Shown: positions 25,285 through 33,576 of the stretch, in pieces
How positions within the stretch are numbered: the stretch's first letter is position 1
Layout: the number at the start of each line of letters is the position of its first letter
Assembly (NCBI RefSeq): GCF_015062915.1
Contig: NZ_SUTJ01000008.1
Span: forward strand, 23,885-87,884
Origin: Methanobrevibacter thaueri
Lineage (GTDB): Archaea > Methanobacteriota > Methanobacteria > Methanobacteriales > Methanobacteriaceae
Direction of reading: 5' to 3'
DNA: 64,000 nucleotides
Translations under genes and position numbers: made by a program
Notes under the pieces: model-generated
Told to the model about the DNA's origin: nothing
Database searches by the model: none
Seen by the model: only the letters and a program-made list of their open reading frames with translations

Positions 25285-25773
25285 ATGAGTGAACTTAAAG
25301 AATTAGTAGAAAAATTTATAGAACTTGACGATGACTTAAACGAAAAGATTGAAAACGCTTTAGATGATTCAGAAGAACTTCCTGAAGGATTTGAGGAAGA
25401 ACACCAAGACCAAATCGAAGAGATGGGTGAAATCTACCACAACATCGAACACAAGGTATTTGGCGAAGAATTCATTATCGTATTCAACAGCAATGAAGAT
25501 GAAAAAGAAGTTGTTGCATTAATTGTAAGCGATGAAGACGAGGAACACGAAGAGTTCGTAATACCAGTATTCACCGACCAAGGAGAAGCTGACGCAGGCA
25601 TTGAACAGTTCAAAGAAGAGTTCGGCGACATTGAATTTGAATGTGAAACCAAAACAGGTGAAGAAATCATTGCAGATCATCATGAGGATGAAGATTTCAT
25701 TGGACTTGCTATCAACGCACCACAATGGGATTTTGTAATCGCTCATGAAGACGTTCACGAATGCTGTGACTAG
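25285..25773 (+). CDS. SseB-like acidic protein, paralogue 1
   Basis: This is a 162-residue, strongly acidic soluble protein. An N-terminal helical stretch (ELKELVEKFIELDDDLNEKI) leads to an alpha/beta domain containing FVIPVFTDQGEADAGIEQF and ending DFIGLAINAPQWDFVI. The V/I-PVFTD motif followed by a helix, and the closing F-x-G-x-x-I-N strand, are shared with three other proteins nearby and resemble the SseB N-terminal-type domain, whose function is poorly known. The start is fixed by GTGAT three bases before the ATG. It is the first of a three-gene run preceded by a structured leader. The family call is moderate; the role is unknown. Confidence 0.6.
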   Translation: MSELKELVEKFIELDDDLNEKIENALDDSEELPEGFEEEHQDQIEEMGEIYHNIEHKVFGEEFIIVFNSNEDEKEVVALIVSDEDEEHEEFVIPVFTDQGEADAGIEQFKEEFGDIEFECETKTGEEIIADHHEDEDFIGLAINAPQWDFVIAHEDVHECCD

Positions 25774-25774
25774 T

Positions 25775-26218
25775 ATGAATCCTAAAGACTACGAAGATTA
25801 TCAAAAAAACAATGTTAAGGCTGCCAAAAGCCAATTGAAAGAGTATATTCAGATATACGCTGACATGGTCAAGAAGCTTAAAAGCGAGGATGCAGTTGAG
25901 CTTGAAGCTGTCAAGAAAAACATTAAGGACACTTATCCAACTGAAATCTACTTCACACTTGTCGATGAAGCTGAAAAACCAGTTAAATTGACAATTACAG
26001 AAGCAAGCAGGGAATATGTCATTCCGGTTTTCACTGACATGCGCGAATATGCAATAGGCAGTGCCAAAATCTCTAAATTGTTCCTTGACAAGTTGGACTT
26101 GAAGGTAATAAGTCCTGATGATATTGCCGAATTGGCCGAAAACGACGAATATTTTGAAGGTTTCGTGATTAATCCACACTCCCAGAACTTCAACATGAGC
26201 AGGGACGGTGATTTCTGA
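25775..26218 (+). CDS. SseB-like protein, paralogue 2
   Basis: This protein has 147 residues from the ATG at 25775, two bases after the previous stop; the track start at 25745 lies inside the upstream gene and is unlikely. An N-terminal coiled-coil-like helix (KAAKSQLKEYIQIYADMVKK) precedes the same domain: EYVIPVFTDMREYAIGSAKI, then YFEGFVINPHSQNFNM. It is closer to paralogue 4 (27940) in the EY-I/V-PVFTD-x-REY motif than to paralogue 1. The tight spacing indicates translational coupling within one operon. Function unknown. Confidence 0.6.
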   Translation: MNPKDYEDYQKNNVKAAKSQLKEYIQIYADMVKKLKSEDAVELEAVKKNIKDTYPTEIYFTLVDEAEKPVKLTITEASREYVIPVFTDMREYAIGSAKISKLFLDKLDLKVISPDDIAELAENDEYFEGFVINPHSQNFNMSRDGDF

Positions 26219-26484
26219 TGTATGTCTGCCCTACAATCGGTGAGGATCATGAAAAGGATTTTCTTGTTACCGGTAGCCTTGATGACTTTAAAATAATAGT
26301 ATTCCCAAGCCTTGAAGAATACGAAAAAGGCTTTGAATATCTTGAATTGGCTGACTATAAGCCTACTGAAGTTTCCGATGAGCTCTTTAAAGAATTAGCT
26401 AAAAATGATGATGCATTCAGTGGTCTGATTTTAAATATACATTCTGAAAATAAAATAATTACAAAAGAAGAATTACTCATCTAA
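26218..26484 (+). CDS. SseB-like protein, short paralogue 3
   Basis: This 88-residue protein starts on the last base of the previous stop codon (TGATG), preceded by GGTGAT. It keeps only the later half of the domain: FKIIVFPSLEEYEKGFEYLE in place of PVFTD, and DAFSGLILNIHSENKIITK at the end. The N-terminal helix seen in paralogues 1, 2 and 4 is missing, so it may be a trimmed copy or a partner subunit. Its 3' end overlaps a convergent basic-protein gene by 12 bp. Function unknown. Confidence 0.5.
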   Translation: MYVCPTIGEDHEKDFLVTGSLDDFKIIVFPSLEEYEKGFEYLELADYKPTEVSDELFKELAKNDDAFSGLILNIHSENKIITKEELLI

Positions 26485-26745
26485 TTCTTCTTCATCTATT
26501 TCTTCTACATTACCGCTTTGATAATACTTGTACCTATATGACATCTTAAACCCTTCAATAACCTCTCTTTTAGGTCTTCTTCTAGGTTTGATGTTAGGTC
26601 CGTTCATTTCCTTAAATTTTTCCTGGTGAGGTTTTGCCTTGTTCTTGTTTTCACGGTAATATTGGGAAACCCTATGTCTGGAATGTGGTGCCTTATACAT
26701 TCTCTTTCTGAGTAATCGTCTTGATGATGTTACTCTTCTTATCAC
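26473..26745 (-). CDS. Small basic conserved-type protein, unknown
   Basis: This 90-residue protein has a very basic N-terminal two thirds (MIRRVTSSRRLLRKRMYKAP, later PNIKPRRRPKREVIEGFKMS) and a short acidic tail. Such composition suggests RNA or ribosome binding (inference only). The start is a GTG at 26745 supported by AAGTGAT eight bases ahead, which overlaps the stop of the upstream 64-residue gene; the two form an operon. Its 3' end overlaps paralogue 3 by 12 bp. I do not recognise the family. Confidence 0.6.
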   Translation of the reverse strand: MIRRVTSSRRLLRKRMYKAPHSRHRVSQYYRENKNKAKPHQEKFKEMNGPNIKPRRRPKREVIEGFKMSYRYKYYQSGNVEEIDEEELDE

Positions 26746-26754
26746 TTAAATCAC

Positions 26755-26949
26755 TTATCTTCTTCTGTTTAAGTTTTTGGTTGCGGATTTATCTAATGTA
26801 GCTTGAATCTCATCAATTCTTTCAACTACAACTTTAATAGCTTGTTCTCCTTGACGGGTTGGGTTGATACCTTGTTCCACTAGGAGTGCATCCCTGATGT
26901 CTCTTAATCTGTCAATTGAATCGATTTTCATTATTGTACTGTAAAACAT
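26755..26949 (-). CDS. Small helical protein, unknown
   Basis: This protein has 64 residues: MFYSTIMKIDSIDRLRDIRD, a helical body (QAIKVVVERIDEIQATLDKS) and a basic end NLNRRR. A strong GGAGG eight bases before the ATG at 26949 fixes the start. It is co-transcribed with the basic 90-residue protein, nine bases apart. Both may act together, perhaps on RNA, but I do not recognise either family. Confidence 0.6.
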   Translation of the reverse strand: MFYSTIMKIDSIDRLRDIRDALLVEQGINPTRQGEQAIKVVVERIDEIQATLDKSATKNLNRRR

Positions 26950-27004
26950 TAAAATTTCCTCCAGTATATAATATAAATTTTAGATTACCTAATAAAAATA
27001 TTTT

Positions 27005-27919
27005 ATGTTTAACGACAAATTATTAAACATGTTTGAAAAACAGCAAGTAATCTATTTGGCAGGAGGATGCTTTTGGGGTGTTGAAGCTTTCATTTCCAGA
27101 CTCAAGGGTGTGAATTCCACTGAAGTTGGATACGCTAACGGCAATGACCTTGCACCAACATATGAAAAGGTGTGCAGTGGCAAAACCGGTCATGCTGAAA
27201 CCGTTAAGGCAACTTACAATCCGAAAATCATTGCTTTAGATGAAATTTTAGAGAGTTTCTTTAAGATTATTGATCCACACACCAGAAATCGCCAAGGCCC
27301 TGACATAGGGACACAGTACAGGACAGGAATCTATTGGCAAGAGGCATCCCAACGAGACACTGTCATCAAATTCCTGAGGAAAAAACAGAAGGAATCCTCT
27401 GAAAGGATTGTTGTTGAGGCGCATGAAATATCTAATTTCTATCCTGCCGAAGAATATCATCAGAAGTACCTTGAGAAAAACCCGCAGGGCTATTGTCATG
27501 TTGATTTAAATTTAATAGATGATGAAGAATTCGACCACTTAACCAAGGAAGAGTATGAAATAACACAGCTTTCTTTAACAGAAACACCCTTCAGTGGCAA
27601 GTATGATGACTTTTTTGAAGATGGTGTGTATGTGGATGTTGTAAATGGCGAGGTTTTGTTCTCTTCTGATGACAAGTTTGACTCAAGATGCGGATGGCCG
27701 GCATTTTCAAAGCCCATCAGTGAAGATGCAATCACAAAGCACAGGGACTTCTCACATGGAACAACACGCATAGAGGTCAGAAGCGCCAAGGCAAACTCAC
27801 ACTTGGGACATCTTTTCCATGACGGTCCTGGAGGCTCACCCAGATACTGCATAAACTCGGCTACATTGAGATTCATACCAAAACAGGAATTTGATAAACT
27901 TCAAAAAGATAAATATTAA
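27005..27919 (+). CDS. msrAB: Bifunctional methionine sulfoxide reductase MsrA-MsrB
   Basis: This protein has 304 residues. The MsrA domain (about 15-165) has the catalytic motif [11 protein letters not shown] and [10 protein letters not shown]. The MsrB domain (about 180-300) has [31 protein letters not shown] and the catalytic Cys in [11 protein letters not shown]. Together they repair both sulfoxide diastereomers of methionine in the cytoplasm. Fused MsrAB is common in bacteria and was probably acquired by gut methanogens (inference). I see no CxxC zinc pairs in the MsrB part, as in the zinc-free forms. It is divergent from the small basic-protein operon and is followed 20 bases later by SseB-like paralogue 4. 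Confidence 0.93.
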   Translation: MFNDKLLNMFEKQQVIYLAGGCFWGVEAFISRLKGVNSTEVGYANGNDLAPTYEKVCSGKTGHAETVKATYNPKIIALDEILESFFKIIDPHTRNRQGPDIGTQYRTGIYWQEASQRDTVIKFLRKKQKESSERIVVEAHEISNFYPAEEYHQKYLEKNPQGYCHVDLNLIDDEEFDHLTKEEYEITQLSLTETPFSGKYDDFFEDGVYVDVVNGEVLFSSDDKFDSRCGWPAFSKPISEDAITKHRDFSHGTTRIEVRSAKANSHLGHLFHDGPGGSPRYCINSATLRFIPKQEFDKLQKDKY

Positions 27920-27939
27920 AAAATACAAATAGTGATACG

Positions 27940-28335
27940 ATGAAGCTGGAAGAAATTAAAAACCCTGAATTTAAAAACATGATAAATCTTGCCTATATGC
28001 AGGGCGAGAACGGCAATGAGGAAGCAATACTCAAAATAGAAGATGACATGAAAGAATACATCACCGAAAATGTCTTCATCATCTCAACAGAGGATGACAA
28101 TCCTGTTAAAATTCCATACGGCAATCATGACGAGTATATTGTTCCTGTTTTTACTGACGAAAGGGAATACATTCTTGGAATGCAGTACTTCTCCTTGAAC
28201 GTGATGGATGAGAATAAGGAATACGTTATAGAAAAATTGGATTACTTTAAAAAATTAAAAGAAGATCCTAAATTCTTAGGATTCTTGGTAAATATTAGTA
28301 GTGTAAGCTATATATTGAATACTAGCTTACTCTAA
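27940..28335 (+). CDS. SseB-like protein, paralogue 4
   Basis: This protein has 131 residues: an N-terminal helical stretch, then EYIVPVFTDEREYILGMQYF and KFLGFLVNISSVSYIL. It is the same domain as the three genes at 25285-26484, from which it is separated by msrAB and two minus-strand genes. The start is set by AGTGAT three bases before the ATG. It may be co-transcribed with msrAB. The 3' end overlaps mrp by 9 bp. Function unknown. Confidence 0.55.
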   Translation: MKLEEIKNPEFKNMINLAYMQGENGNEEAILKIEDDMKEYITENVFIISTEDDNPVKIPYGNHDEYIVPVFTDEREYILGMQYFSLNVMDENKEYVIEKLDYFKKLKEDPKFLGFLVNISSVSYILNTSLL

Positions 28336-29304
28336 AAACTCTTTTTTAATGTCTTCGATGATTTCCACAAATCTCTTGGACACTTCATCTGAAGGATCAA
28401 GAACGGAAATAGCACCGTCTTTATTAGGTGCATCGGAAACTTTTTCTTCAATAGGCAAATCACCTAAGTAAGTGATTTCCATTTCTTCAGCGAACTTCTC
28501 ACCATTGCCTTCACCGAAAATGTTGAGTTTCTCGTTACAGTGTGGACAGATGTAGTATGCCATGTTCTCGATAAGTCCGATGTTTTTGATGTTCATCATC
28601 TCAACCATCTTGACACATTTAAGCACATCTTCCTGTGAAACGACGTTAGGTGTGGTGACCATGAGCACTAAGTCGGTTTCAGGAATGGTTTGAAGAACTG
28701 TTAAAGGTTCATCCCCTGTTCCAGGTGGGTTATCGATGATTAAAAAGTCAAGTTTTCCCCAGTGACAATCTGAAACTAATTGTTTAATTGCTCCGGTTTT
28801 TTGAGGTCCCCTCCATATGATTGGCCTGTCCAGGGCATCTATGAGAAATGCCATTGACATTACTTTTAAACCGGTTGGAGTTACTACAGGGAATATTGAG
28901 TGCTGATATTCTTTTTTCTTCTCTTCAATGAATTCGCGTTGCTCATCTTCAGGCAAGCTTGTATCAAGGTCGGCTTCGACAATGTTTTTGAATGCGTCGA
29001 ATTGATATTGGTTGAATTCCTCTTCAAGCATTTCGATACCGAGCATTTTTGGCACGTTAGGACCGTGAATATCCGCATCGAGGATACCTGTACTGTAGCC
29101 CATTGCCTGGAGGGTTTCAGCGATGTTAGCCGCTACGGTGGATTTTCCAACTCCTCCTTTTCCACTCATAACAACGATTTTATGTTTGATTTGACCCAGG
29201 TTTTTTGCAAGCCTGATGTCTTGCTGAATCATTTGCATTTGTTGTTCCGGAGTCATTTGACCCCCATGACCATGATGACCATGGCCGTGACCATGTTCTG
29301 GCAT
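28327..29304 (-). CDS. mrp: Mrp/NBP35-type P-loop iron-sulfur carrier protein
   Basis: This protein has 325 residues. The deviant Walker A motif is VMSGKGGVGKSTVAANIAE (about residues 45-63), followed by GILDADIHGPNVPKML and DFLIIDNPPGTGDEP (switch/Walker B). A CPHC pair near residue 250 is the cluster-binding CxxC of the Mrp/ApbC family. The N-terminus is histidine-rich (HGHGHGHHGHGG), suggesting metal binding. Family role: holding and transferring [4Fe-4S] clusters to apo-enzymes. GGAGATG supports the start. It is probably co-transcribed with the upstream flavoprotein gene, 30 bases away. Confidence 0.9.
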   Translation of the reverse strand: MPEHGHGHGHHGHGGQMTPEQQMQMIQQDIRLAKNLGQIKHKIVVMSGKGGVGKSTVAANIAETLQAMGYSTGILDADIHGPNVPKMLGIEMLEEEFNQYQFDAFKNIVEADLDTSLPEDEQREFIEEKKKEYQHSIFPVVTPTGLKVMSMAFLIDALDRPIIWRGPQKTGAIKQLVSDCHWGKLDFLIIDNPPGTGDEPLTVLQTIPETDLVLMVTTPNVVSQEDVLKCVKMVEMMNIKNIGLIENMAYYICPHCNEKLNIFGEGNGEKFAEEMEITYLGDLPIEEKVSDAPNKDGAISVLDPSDEVSKRFVEIIEDIKKEFLE

Positions 29305-29334
29305 TTTATATCATCTCCAAAATGTTAGTTTAAT

Positions 29335-30666
29335 TTAACTGAATTTTTTACTTACCTCTTCTACGGCAAGGATTAAAGGATCTGTAACCATTGATACAGG
29401 TGGCGCGTAAGCGAATTCCATATTGCTTAAATCGAAGCAGGTCAATCCTTCAGTAATGGCTAATGTCATTGTATCGATTCTTTCAGCCACCCTTTCCTCT
29501 GCTATGATTTGGCATCCGATAATGGTTCCATTTCCATCACAGATAACTTTGATATCCATTGGTTTTGCGTTAGGATAGTAACGTGCTCTTGTAAGTGCCT
29601 GCACCTTCTGCACAACAGGCCTGATACGGTTTTGCTGAGCGAAGCTTGTGGTGTATCCGACTGCACCGAATTCCAGTTTGCCCACTTTTGACACCATTGA
29701 GTTCAATACTGGGTTGAACTTGGATTTCTTTCCGCAGATGGTACGTGCCAATGTCTTTGACTCACGCACAGCGGTGGTACCCAATTGTGAAATGGTGTTT
29801 GAACCTAAAATCAAGTCTTTTGATTCAACACAGTCACCGACAGCGTAAACGTCCTCTACTGAGGTTTCCATCCTGTCGTTTACAAGGATTGCCCATCTTC
29901 CGATTTCACAACCCGCCATTTCAGCTAATTTCAATTCAGCCCTTACACCTGTTGCCATGATGACCATGTCTGCGTCGTAGATTTCCTCATCGCCGAAGCA
30001 TGCCTTCTCGACCTTGCCTTCACCAATCAGCTTGGTGATAGGCTTGCCCAATACGACCTTGATTCCTTCCATTTCAAGGTATTTGACGAGAATATCGGAC
30101 ATGTCCTTGTCAAGGGATCTTGGCACGATTTGAGGCAACATTTCACTTAATATGACATCAAGCCCTTGCTTTTTAAGTGCAAATGCAATCTCAATACCAA
30201 TCAATCCTGCACCGGTTACGATTGCGCTTTTAGCATCTTTCATTGCTTCCTGTACCCTGATACCGTCGTCGATGTTGCGTATTCTGAACACTCCATCAAG
30301 GTCCACTCCCTGCATTGGAGGGATGAATGGGTTTCCTCCGGTTGCTAGAACGAGCTTGTCATAATCAAGGACTGTCTTTTTACCGTTTTTCTCATAAGTG
30401 ACAGTTTTTTTGTCTGAATCAACTTCAGTTACTTCCACTTCAACGATAACGTCAATGTCCTTTTCCTTATAATCTTCAGGAGTTCTCATGATGATATCAT
30501 CAAAAGATTCAATTTTACCTGACAATACGTATGGAATAGCGCATGGTGAGTATGCAACCTTGTTGTCTCTTGTGAGAACTGTTATTTCAATGTCTTTGTC
30601 GAGTTTACGAATATTGGAAGCTGTTGAGATTCCTCCAGCTCCTCCGCCTACAATTACTACCTTCAT
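29335..30666 (-). CDS. FAD/NAD(P)-dependent oxidoreductase, NADH oxidase/CoA-disulfide-reductase-like
   Basis: This protein has 443 residues. The FAD-binding motif is VVIVGGGAGGISTASNIRKL and the redox-active single Cys lies in AYSPCAIPYVLSG (about residue 43), typical of NADH oxidase / CoA-disulfide reductase rather than dithiol enzymes. A second dinucleotide motif is AIVTGAGLIGIEIAFALKKQ, and the FAD loop is VYAVGDCVE. The C-terminal dimer domain is complete. Likely roles are reduction of O2, peroxide or low-molecular-weight disulfides. It is first in an apparent operon with mrp. Confidence 0.85.
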   Translation of the reverse strand: MKVVIVGGGAGGISTASNIRKLDKDIEITVLTRDNKVAYSPCAIPYVLSGKIESFDDIIMRTPEDYKEKDIDVIVEVEVTEVDSDKKTVTYEKNGKKTVLDYDKLVLATGGNPFIPPMQGVDLDGVFRIRNIDDGIRVQEAMKDAKSAIVTGAGLIGIEIAFALKKQGLDVILSEMLPQIVPRSLDKDMSDILVKYLEMEGIKVVLGKPITKLIGEGKVEKACFGDEEIYDADMVIMATGVRAELKLAEMAGCEIGRWAILVNDRMETSVEDVYAVGDCVESKDLILGSNTISQLGTTAVRESKTLARTICGKKSKFNPVLNSMVSKVGKLEFGAVGYTTSFAQQNRIRPVVQKVQALTRARYYPNAKPMDIKVICDGNGTIIGCQIIAEERVAERIDTMTLAITEGLTCFDLSNMEFAYAPPVSMVTDPLILAVEEVSKKFS

Positions 30667-30739
30667 TTTAACAAAACCATAATGATTTATACAGTATTAT
30701 ATATAATTATAAATGATATAAAAAGATTAAGGTTATACA

Positions 30740-31372
30740 ATGAAAAAACTTGATTTTGATTTGAAAAACAATCCATTCATAAATTTCCAATCCGCCAGAT
30801 ACGCAATGTCTGCAAGAGTGAATGTTGAAAAGTTGTGGAAATGGTGCCATGAAAACGACAAGTCATTCTATGTCATGAGCATGGGATGCATCCTCAATGC
30901 CGTCAATTCAGTTCCTCAGCTTAAAAGAAGAATTTTAAATGATGAGGCAATAGAACACGATTATCTTGACGGTGTCACTCCAATCATGGATGAGGATAAG
31001 GGAATCTATCGTGAAATGAGAGTTAGGGTTCCTCAGGAATTTGATGATATCCTCCAATGGCACGATTATGTGCGTGAGGAGATTTCTGAAGTTTTATCAG
31101 GTAATGATGGAGGTTTCATCTGCGAGATGGAAGAAAGGGATTATACAAACATTGTTAACCTATCCTGCATCCCCTGGGTTGACTTTGACATGCTTACCAA
31201 CTGTACTGTTGACGGAGGAGCAATCCAGCCGTTGGTTACCTGGGGAAAAGTAAATGATGATTATGAGATGAGCATTTCAATCACCGTTTCACATATCTTC
31301 GTTAACGGCAGGGAACTCGGATACTTCTATGAAAACGCTCAAAAAGAGTTTAATAACGACTTATTCGATTAA
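30740..31372 (+). CDS. CatA-like acyltransferase (chloramphenicol acetyltransferase fold)
   Basis: This 210-residue protein has the length of type A CAT trimers. N-terminal RYAMSARVNVEKLWKWCHEN and central LSCIPWVDFDML match the fold. The catalytic-His segment is SITVSHIFVNGRELGYFYEN, where the usual H-x-x-x-D-G appears as HIFVNG, so the His is kept but the structural Asp is replaced by Asn. Many CatA-like proteins in methanogens and clostridia are not resistance enzymes; the acceptor here is unknown. AAGG precedes the ATG. It is a single-gene unit convergent with the TIGR04076 gene. Confidence 0.8.
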   Translation: MKKLDFDLKNNPFINFQSARYAMSARVNVEKLWKWCHENDKSFYVMSMGCILNAVNSVPQLKRRILNDEAIEHDYLDGVTPIMDEDKGIYREMRVRVPQEFDDILQWHDYVREEISEVLSGNDGGFICEMEERDYTNIVNLSCIPWVDFDMLTNCTVDGGAIQPLVTWGKVNDDYEMSISITVSHIFVNGRELGYFYENAQKEFNNDLFD

Positions 31373-31374
31373 AC

Positions 31375-31389
31375 ATAGATATTATCTAT
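31375..31389. terminator. Small hairpin between convergent genes
   Basis: ATAGAT-ATT-ATCTAT lies between the CatA-like stop and the TIGR04076 gene and overlaps the latter's stop codon (31386-31388). No T-run on either side, so terminator function is doubtful. Confidence 0.25.
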
Positions 31390-31715
31390 TCATCTGCAAC
31401 AGCTTCAATGTCTGTTGCTTCCAGTTTCATGATGACTGGCCTTAAACCGTCATTACATGAAACTATTGCCACACCAGGAGTTTTGATCCAGTCAGAATAA
31501 TACCAAACTTCACTTGCACCATGGGCAAGTGCAAAAACGTACTGATATATTGCCTTCCAGGCCTCGTCACAGAATCCGTCAGGCTTGGCGTAATCGGCAT
31601 AATAAACCTGACCTTCACTCATTAATGGACATGTTGAAAGACCATCAATACCATATTCCTTTGCAAGATCCTCTTGAAGAGTAGTCCTTAAAATAGTAAT
31701 CTTAACTTTTTTCAT
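31386..31715 (-). CDS. TIGR04076 family protein
   Basis: This 109-residue protein matches the pattern of a small conserved family found in anaerobes and methanogens: VKITILRTTLQEDL, then STCPLMSEGQVYYADYAKPDG, FCDEAWKAIYQYVFALAHGA and SCNDGLRPVIMKLEA. Conserved cysteines (residues near 29, 49 and 85) suggest metal binding. The biochemical function is unknown. It is a single-gene unit with its own short upstream region. Confidence 0.75.
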   Translation of the reverse strand: MKKVKITILRTTLQEDLAKEYGIDGLSTCPLMSEGQVYYADYAKPDGFCDEAWKAIYQYVFALAHGASEVWYYSDWIKTPGVAIVSCNDGLRPVIMKLEATDIEAVADE

Positions 31716-31777
31716 GTTAATAAATTTGTTTAAAATATATGATAATAGTAATGGTTCTAGAATTTAGCCAAAAGTAA

Positions 31778-32266
31778 CTACATGCATGATTTGACTGAAA
31801 GCTCGTTGATGATCTTTTGAAGATACTTTTTCTTTAGGACAAATTCCCTTTTATGAGCCAATCTATCCGAATTGGGCTGAGCCACCTTTTCATTGAGTCT
31901 TGAAGCTCCTAAAAACTTAGTGTCTCCTTCTGTCAGGTTGTGTGCCTCACCATTGTCAATGGCCTTTTTGATATAATAGTAATCCTTAAACAGCACGTCA
32001 AAATCGTTGCTCAAATAGTATATCTCCAAATCGGTGATGATATCCTCATCATTGTACCAGATGATAAGCACGGCTTCCTTTTTAAAGAGTTCGGAAAAGG
32101 AAATCAAGTTAAAATAGTCAATGTCAGCGAGTTTGTATTTTGATGATGGGTATCTCTTGCCGCATAACTTATTGCTGTATTGCAGTGGGGCTAAAAAAAA
32201 GTTTGGTGATTCATTTAAGGTTACATCATTAATGTTTTTTCCGATTAATGCCTCAAATGAATCCAT
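31778..32266 (-). CDS. MutH/Sau3AI-like domain protein without an obvious catalytic site
   Basis: This protein has 162 residues from the ATG at 32266; the track start at 32275 is a TTG. The C-terminal half, YYYIKKAIDNGEAHNLTEGD then TKFLGASR and QPNSDRLAHKREFVLKKKYL, follows closely the pattern of the MutH/Sau3AI fold (D-W/Y-x-x-I-x-x-x-I-x-x-G-x-A-H-x-L-x-E-G-x-T-x-Y/F-L and QP-S-x-x-A-K-x-R-x-F-x-L-K). The upstream D-(n)-E-x-K nuclease residues are not recognisable in the short N-terminal part, so it may be a truncated, inactive or accessory form like the second domain of Sau3AI. No DNA methyltransferase is nearby. It starts 11 bases after npdG and may be its operon partner. Confidence 0.6.
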   Translation of the reverse strand: MDSFEALIGKNINDVTLNESPNFFLAPLQYSNKLCGKRYPSSKYKLADIDYFNLISFSELFKKEAVLIIWYNDEDIITDLEIYYLSNDFDVLFKDYYYIKKAIDNGEAHNLTEGDTKFLGASRLNEKVAQPNSDRLAHKREFVLKKKYLQKIINELSVKSCM

Positions 32267-32276
32267 ATAAATCAAT

Positions 32277-32966
32277 TTAGTCTTTGTCTAAAGCAGGTAT
32301 TCCTGTAATTCTTAATCCACCGTAATGGGATTTGTACTTGATGTTTAATCCGATTAGTAATGGAGTGATTTTTTCGATGATTCTTGCTTTTTCTAAAATA
32401 CCGGTATCGATTGTTCTGACACCTGGGATTTTGTCGATTATTTCAGCTGCGGTTTCTTTTGCTTGCTTGTCATCTCCTGCAATTAAACAGTCACAGTCGA
32501 TTTCTTCTGGAATGTTTGCAAGGTGAGAGTTTGAAATGTTACAGAATGCACAGATTACTTTTGCACCGGTTCCTTCAAGGATTTTTGCGGTTCTTTCAGC
32601 AGCGGATCCTTCCATAAGGTCAACAAAACGGAATGGTTTTCCACCGATTGCAGTTTCAAGAGGTACTGTTGCATCCATGACAATCTTGTCCTTACAGAAC
32701 TCTTTGATTCCTTCAACAGTTGGTTTTTGAGCGACTAATGGTACTGTGATGATTAAAACATCACCTTCACGGGCAGCATCCTCATTAGCCATACCACACA
32801 TGTTGGATAAGTCATAATCGGCTAAATCTTTTTTAGCTTGTTCTACTACGTCAAGTGCCTTTTCTTCTTTCCTGGATCCAACAATGACTTCCACGCCAGC
32901 AATAGCTAATCTTTCAGCTATACCGAGTCCTTGTGGACCAGTTCCACCAATTATACTTACTTTCAT
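32277..32966 (-). CDS. npdG: F420H2:NADP oxidoreductase
   Basis: This 229-residue enzyme starts MKVSIIGGTGPQGLGIAERL, the NADP Rossmann motif GGTGPQGxG typical of archaeal Fno/NpdG, followed by VEVIVGSRKEEKA (NADP 2'-phosphate recognition by SRK). It passes hydride between F420H2 and NADP+ and so supplies NADPH for biosynthesis. The C-terminal region (GVRTIDTGILEKARIIEKIT) forms the F420 side. Length is as in the family. It is preceded by the DUF2284 gene 12 bases upstream, so they are probably co-transcribed. Confidence 0.93.
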   Translation of the reverse strand: MKVSIIGGTGPQGLGIAERLAIAGVEVIVGSRKEEKALDVVEQAKKDLADYDLSNMCGMANEDAAREGDVLIITVPLVAQKPTVEGIKEFCKDKIVMDATVPLETAIGGKPFRFVDLMEGSAAERTAKILEGTGAKVICAFCNISNSHLANIPEEIDCDCLIAGDDKQAKETAAEIIDKIPGVRTIDTGILEKARIIEKITPLLIGLNIKYKSHYGGLRITGIPALDKD

Positions 32967-32978
32967 TTTTTTACCACC

Positions 32979-33530
32979 TTATTTTTTATCATAAAGCAAT
33001 CCGCCAACGAACACCAAGTGTTCAGGCAGTTTGCCATCATGAGCGTAAAGTACTTTAAATCCGAATATGTCCTCAACTGTCCTGTCCACGTCGGCTCCAA
33101 GGGCTTCAAGTGGATATCTCATCTTGAACGGCATCTTGCACATCATGCCGAATTCCCTTGTGCATCTCATGCACAGGTTGCATTTTCCTAAAAAGAGACC
33201 CTTTGAATCCTCATTTTCCAGGACATAGATGTCATTCATCAATCGTCCCTTGATGCGTTCGAATCTCTTGAGAACAAATTCCAGCTCCTCATCTGAAAAG
33301 GTGTGCTCCAGCTCTTCAGAGGAGAATTCTATTTTAAAAGCGATAATCTTGAGTTTATTGTATGATTTCCAAAGTTCATCCACATCAAAGTCGAATGGAG
33401 GGTAGCTCCAGTTGTATCCTAGGGTTTCCTGCTCTTCAATGCAGAGTTTGGAGAATTTTTCAAAGTCGACGTAATTTTTATAGTACTCTTCAACGTCAAC
33501 GTCTGCAGTTAGTTTCTTTATCTCTGACAT
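32979..33530 (-). CDS. DUF2284 metal-binding protein
   Basis: This 183-residue protein contains the cysteine signature LGKCNLCMRCTREFGMMCKM followed by PFKMRYPLEALGADVDRTVE, typical of the DUF2284 family of predicted metal (probably Fe-S) proteins of anaerobes. The upstream Cys (about residue 30) and YPPFDFDVDELW also fit. The biochemical role is unknown. It lies 12 bases ahead of npdG, hinting at a redox function (inference). Confidence 0.8.
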   Translation of the reverse strand: MSEIKKLTADVDVEEYYKNYVDFEKFSKLCIEEQETLGYNWSYPPFDFDVDELWKSYNKLKIIAFKIEFSSEELEHTFSDEELEFVLKRFERIKGRLMNDIYVLENEDSKGLFLGKCNLCMRCTREFGMMCKMPFKMRYPLEALGADVDRTVEDIFGFKVLYAHDGKLPEHLVFVGGLLYDKK

Positions 33531-33576
33531 AATTATTTATATACAAATTTAATATTATAAAACTTTCCTTTAAACA

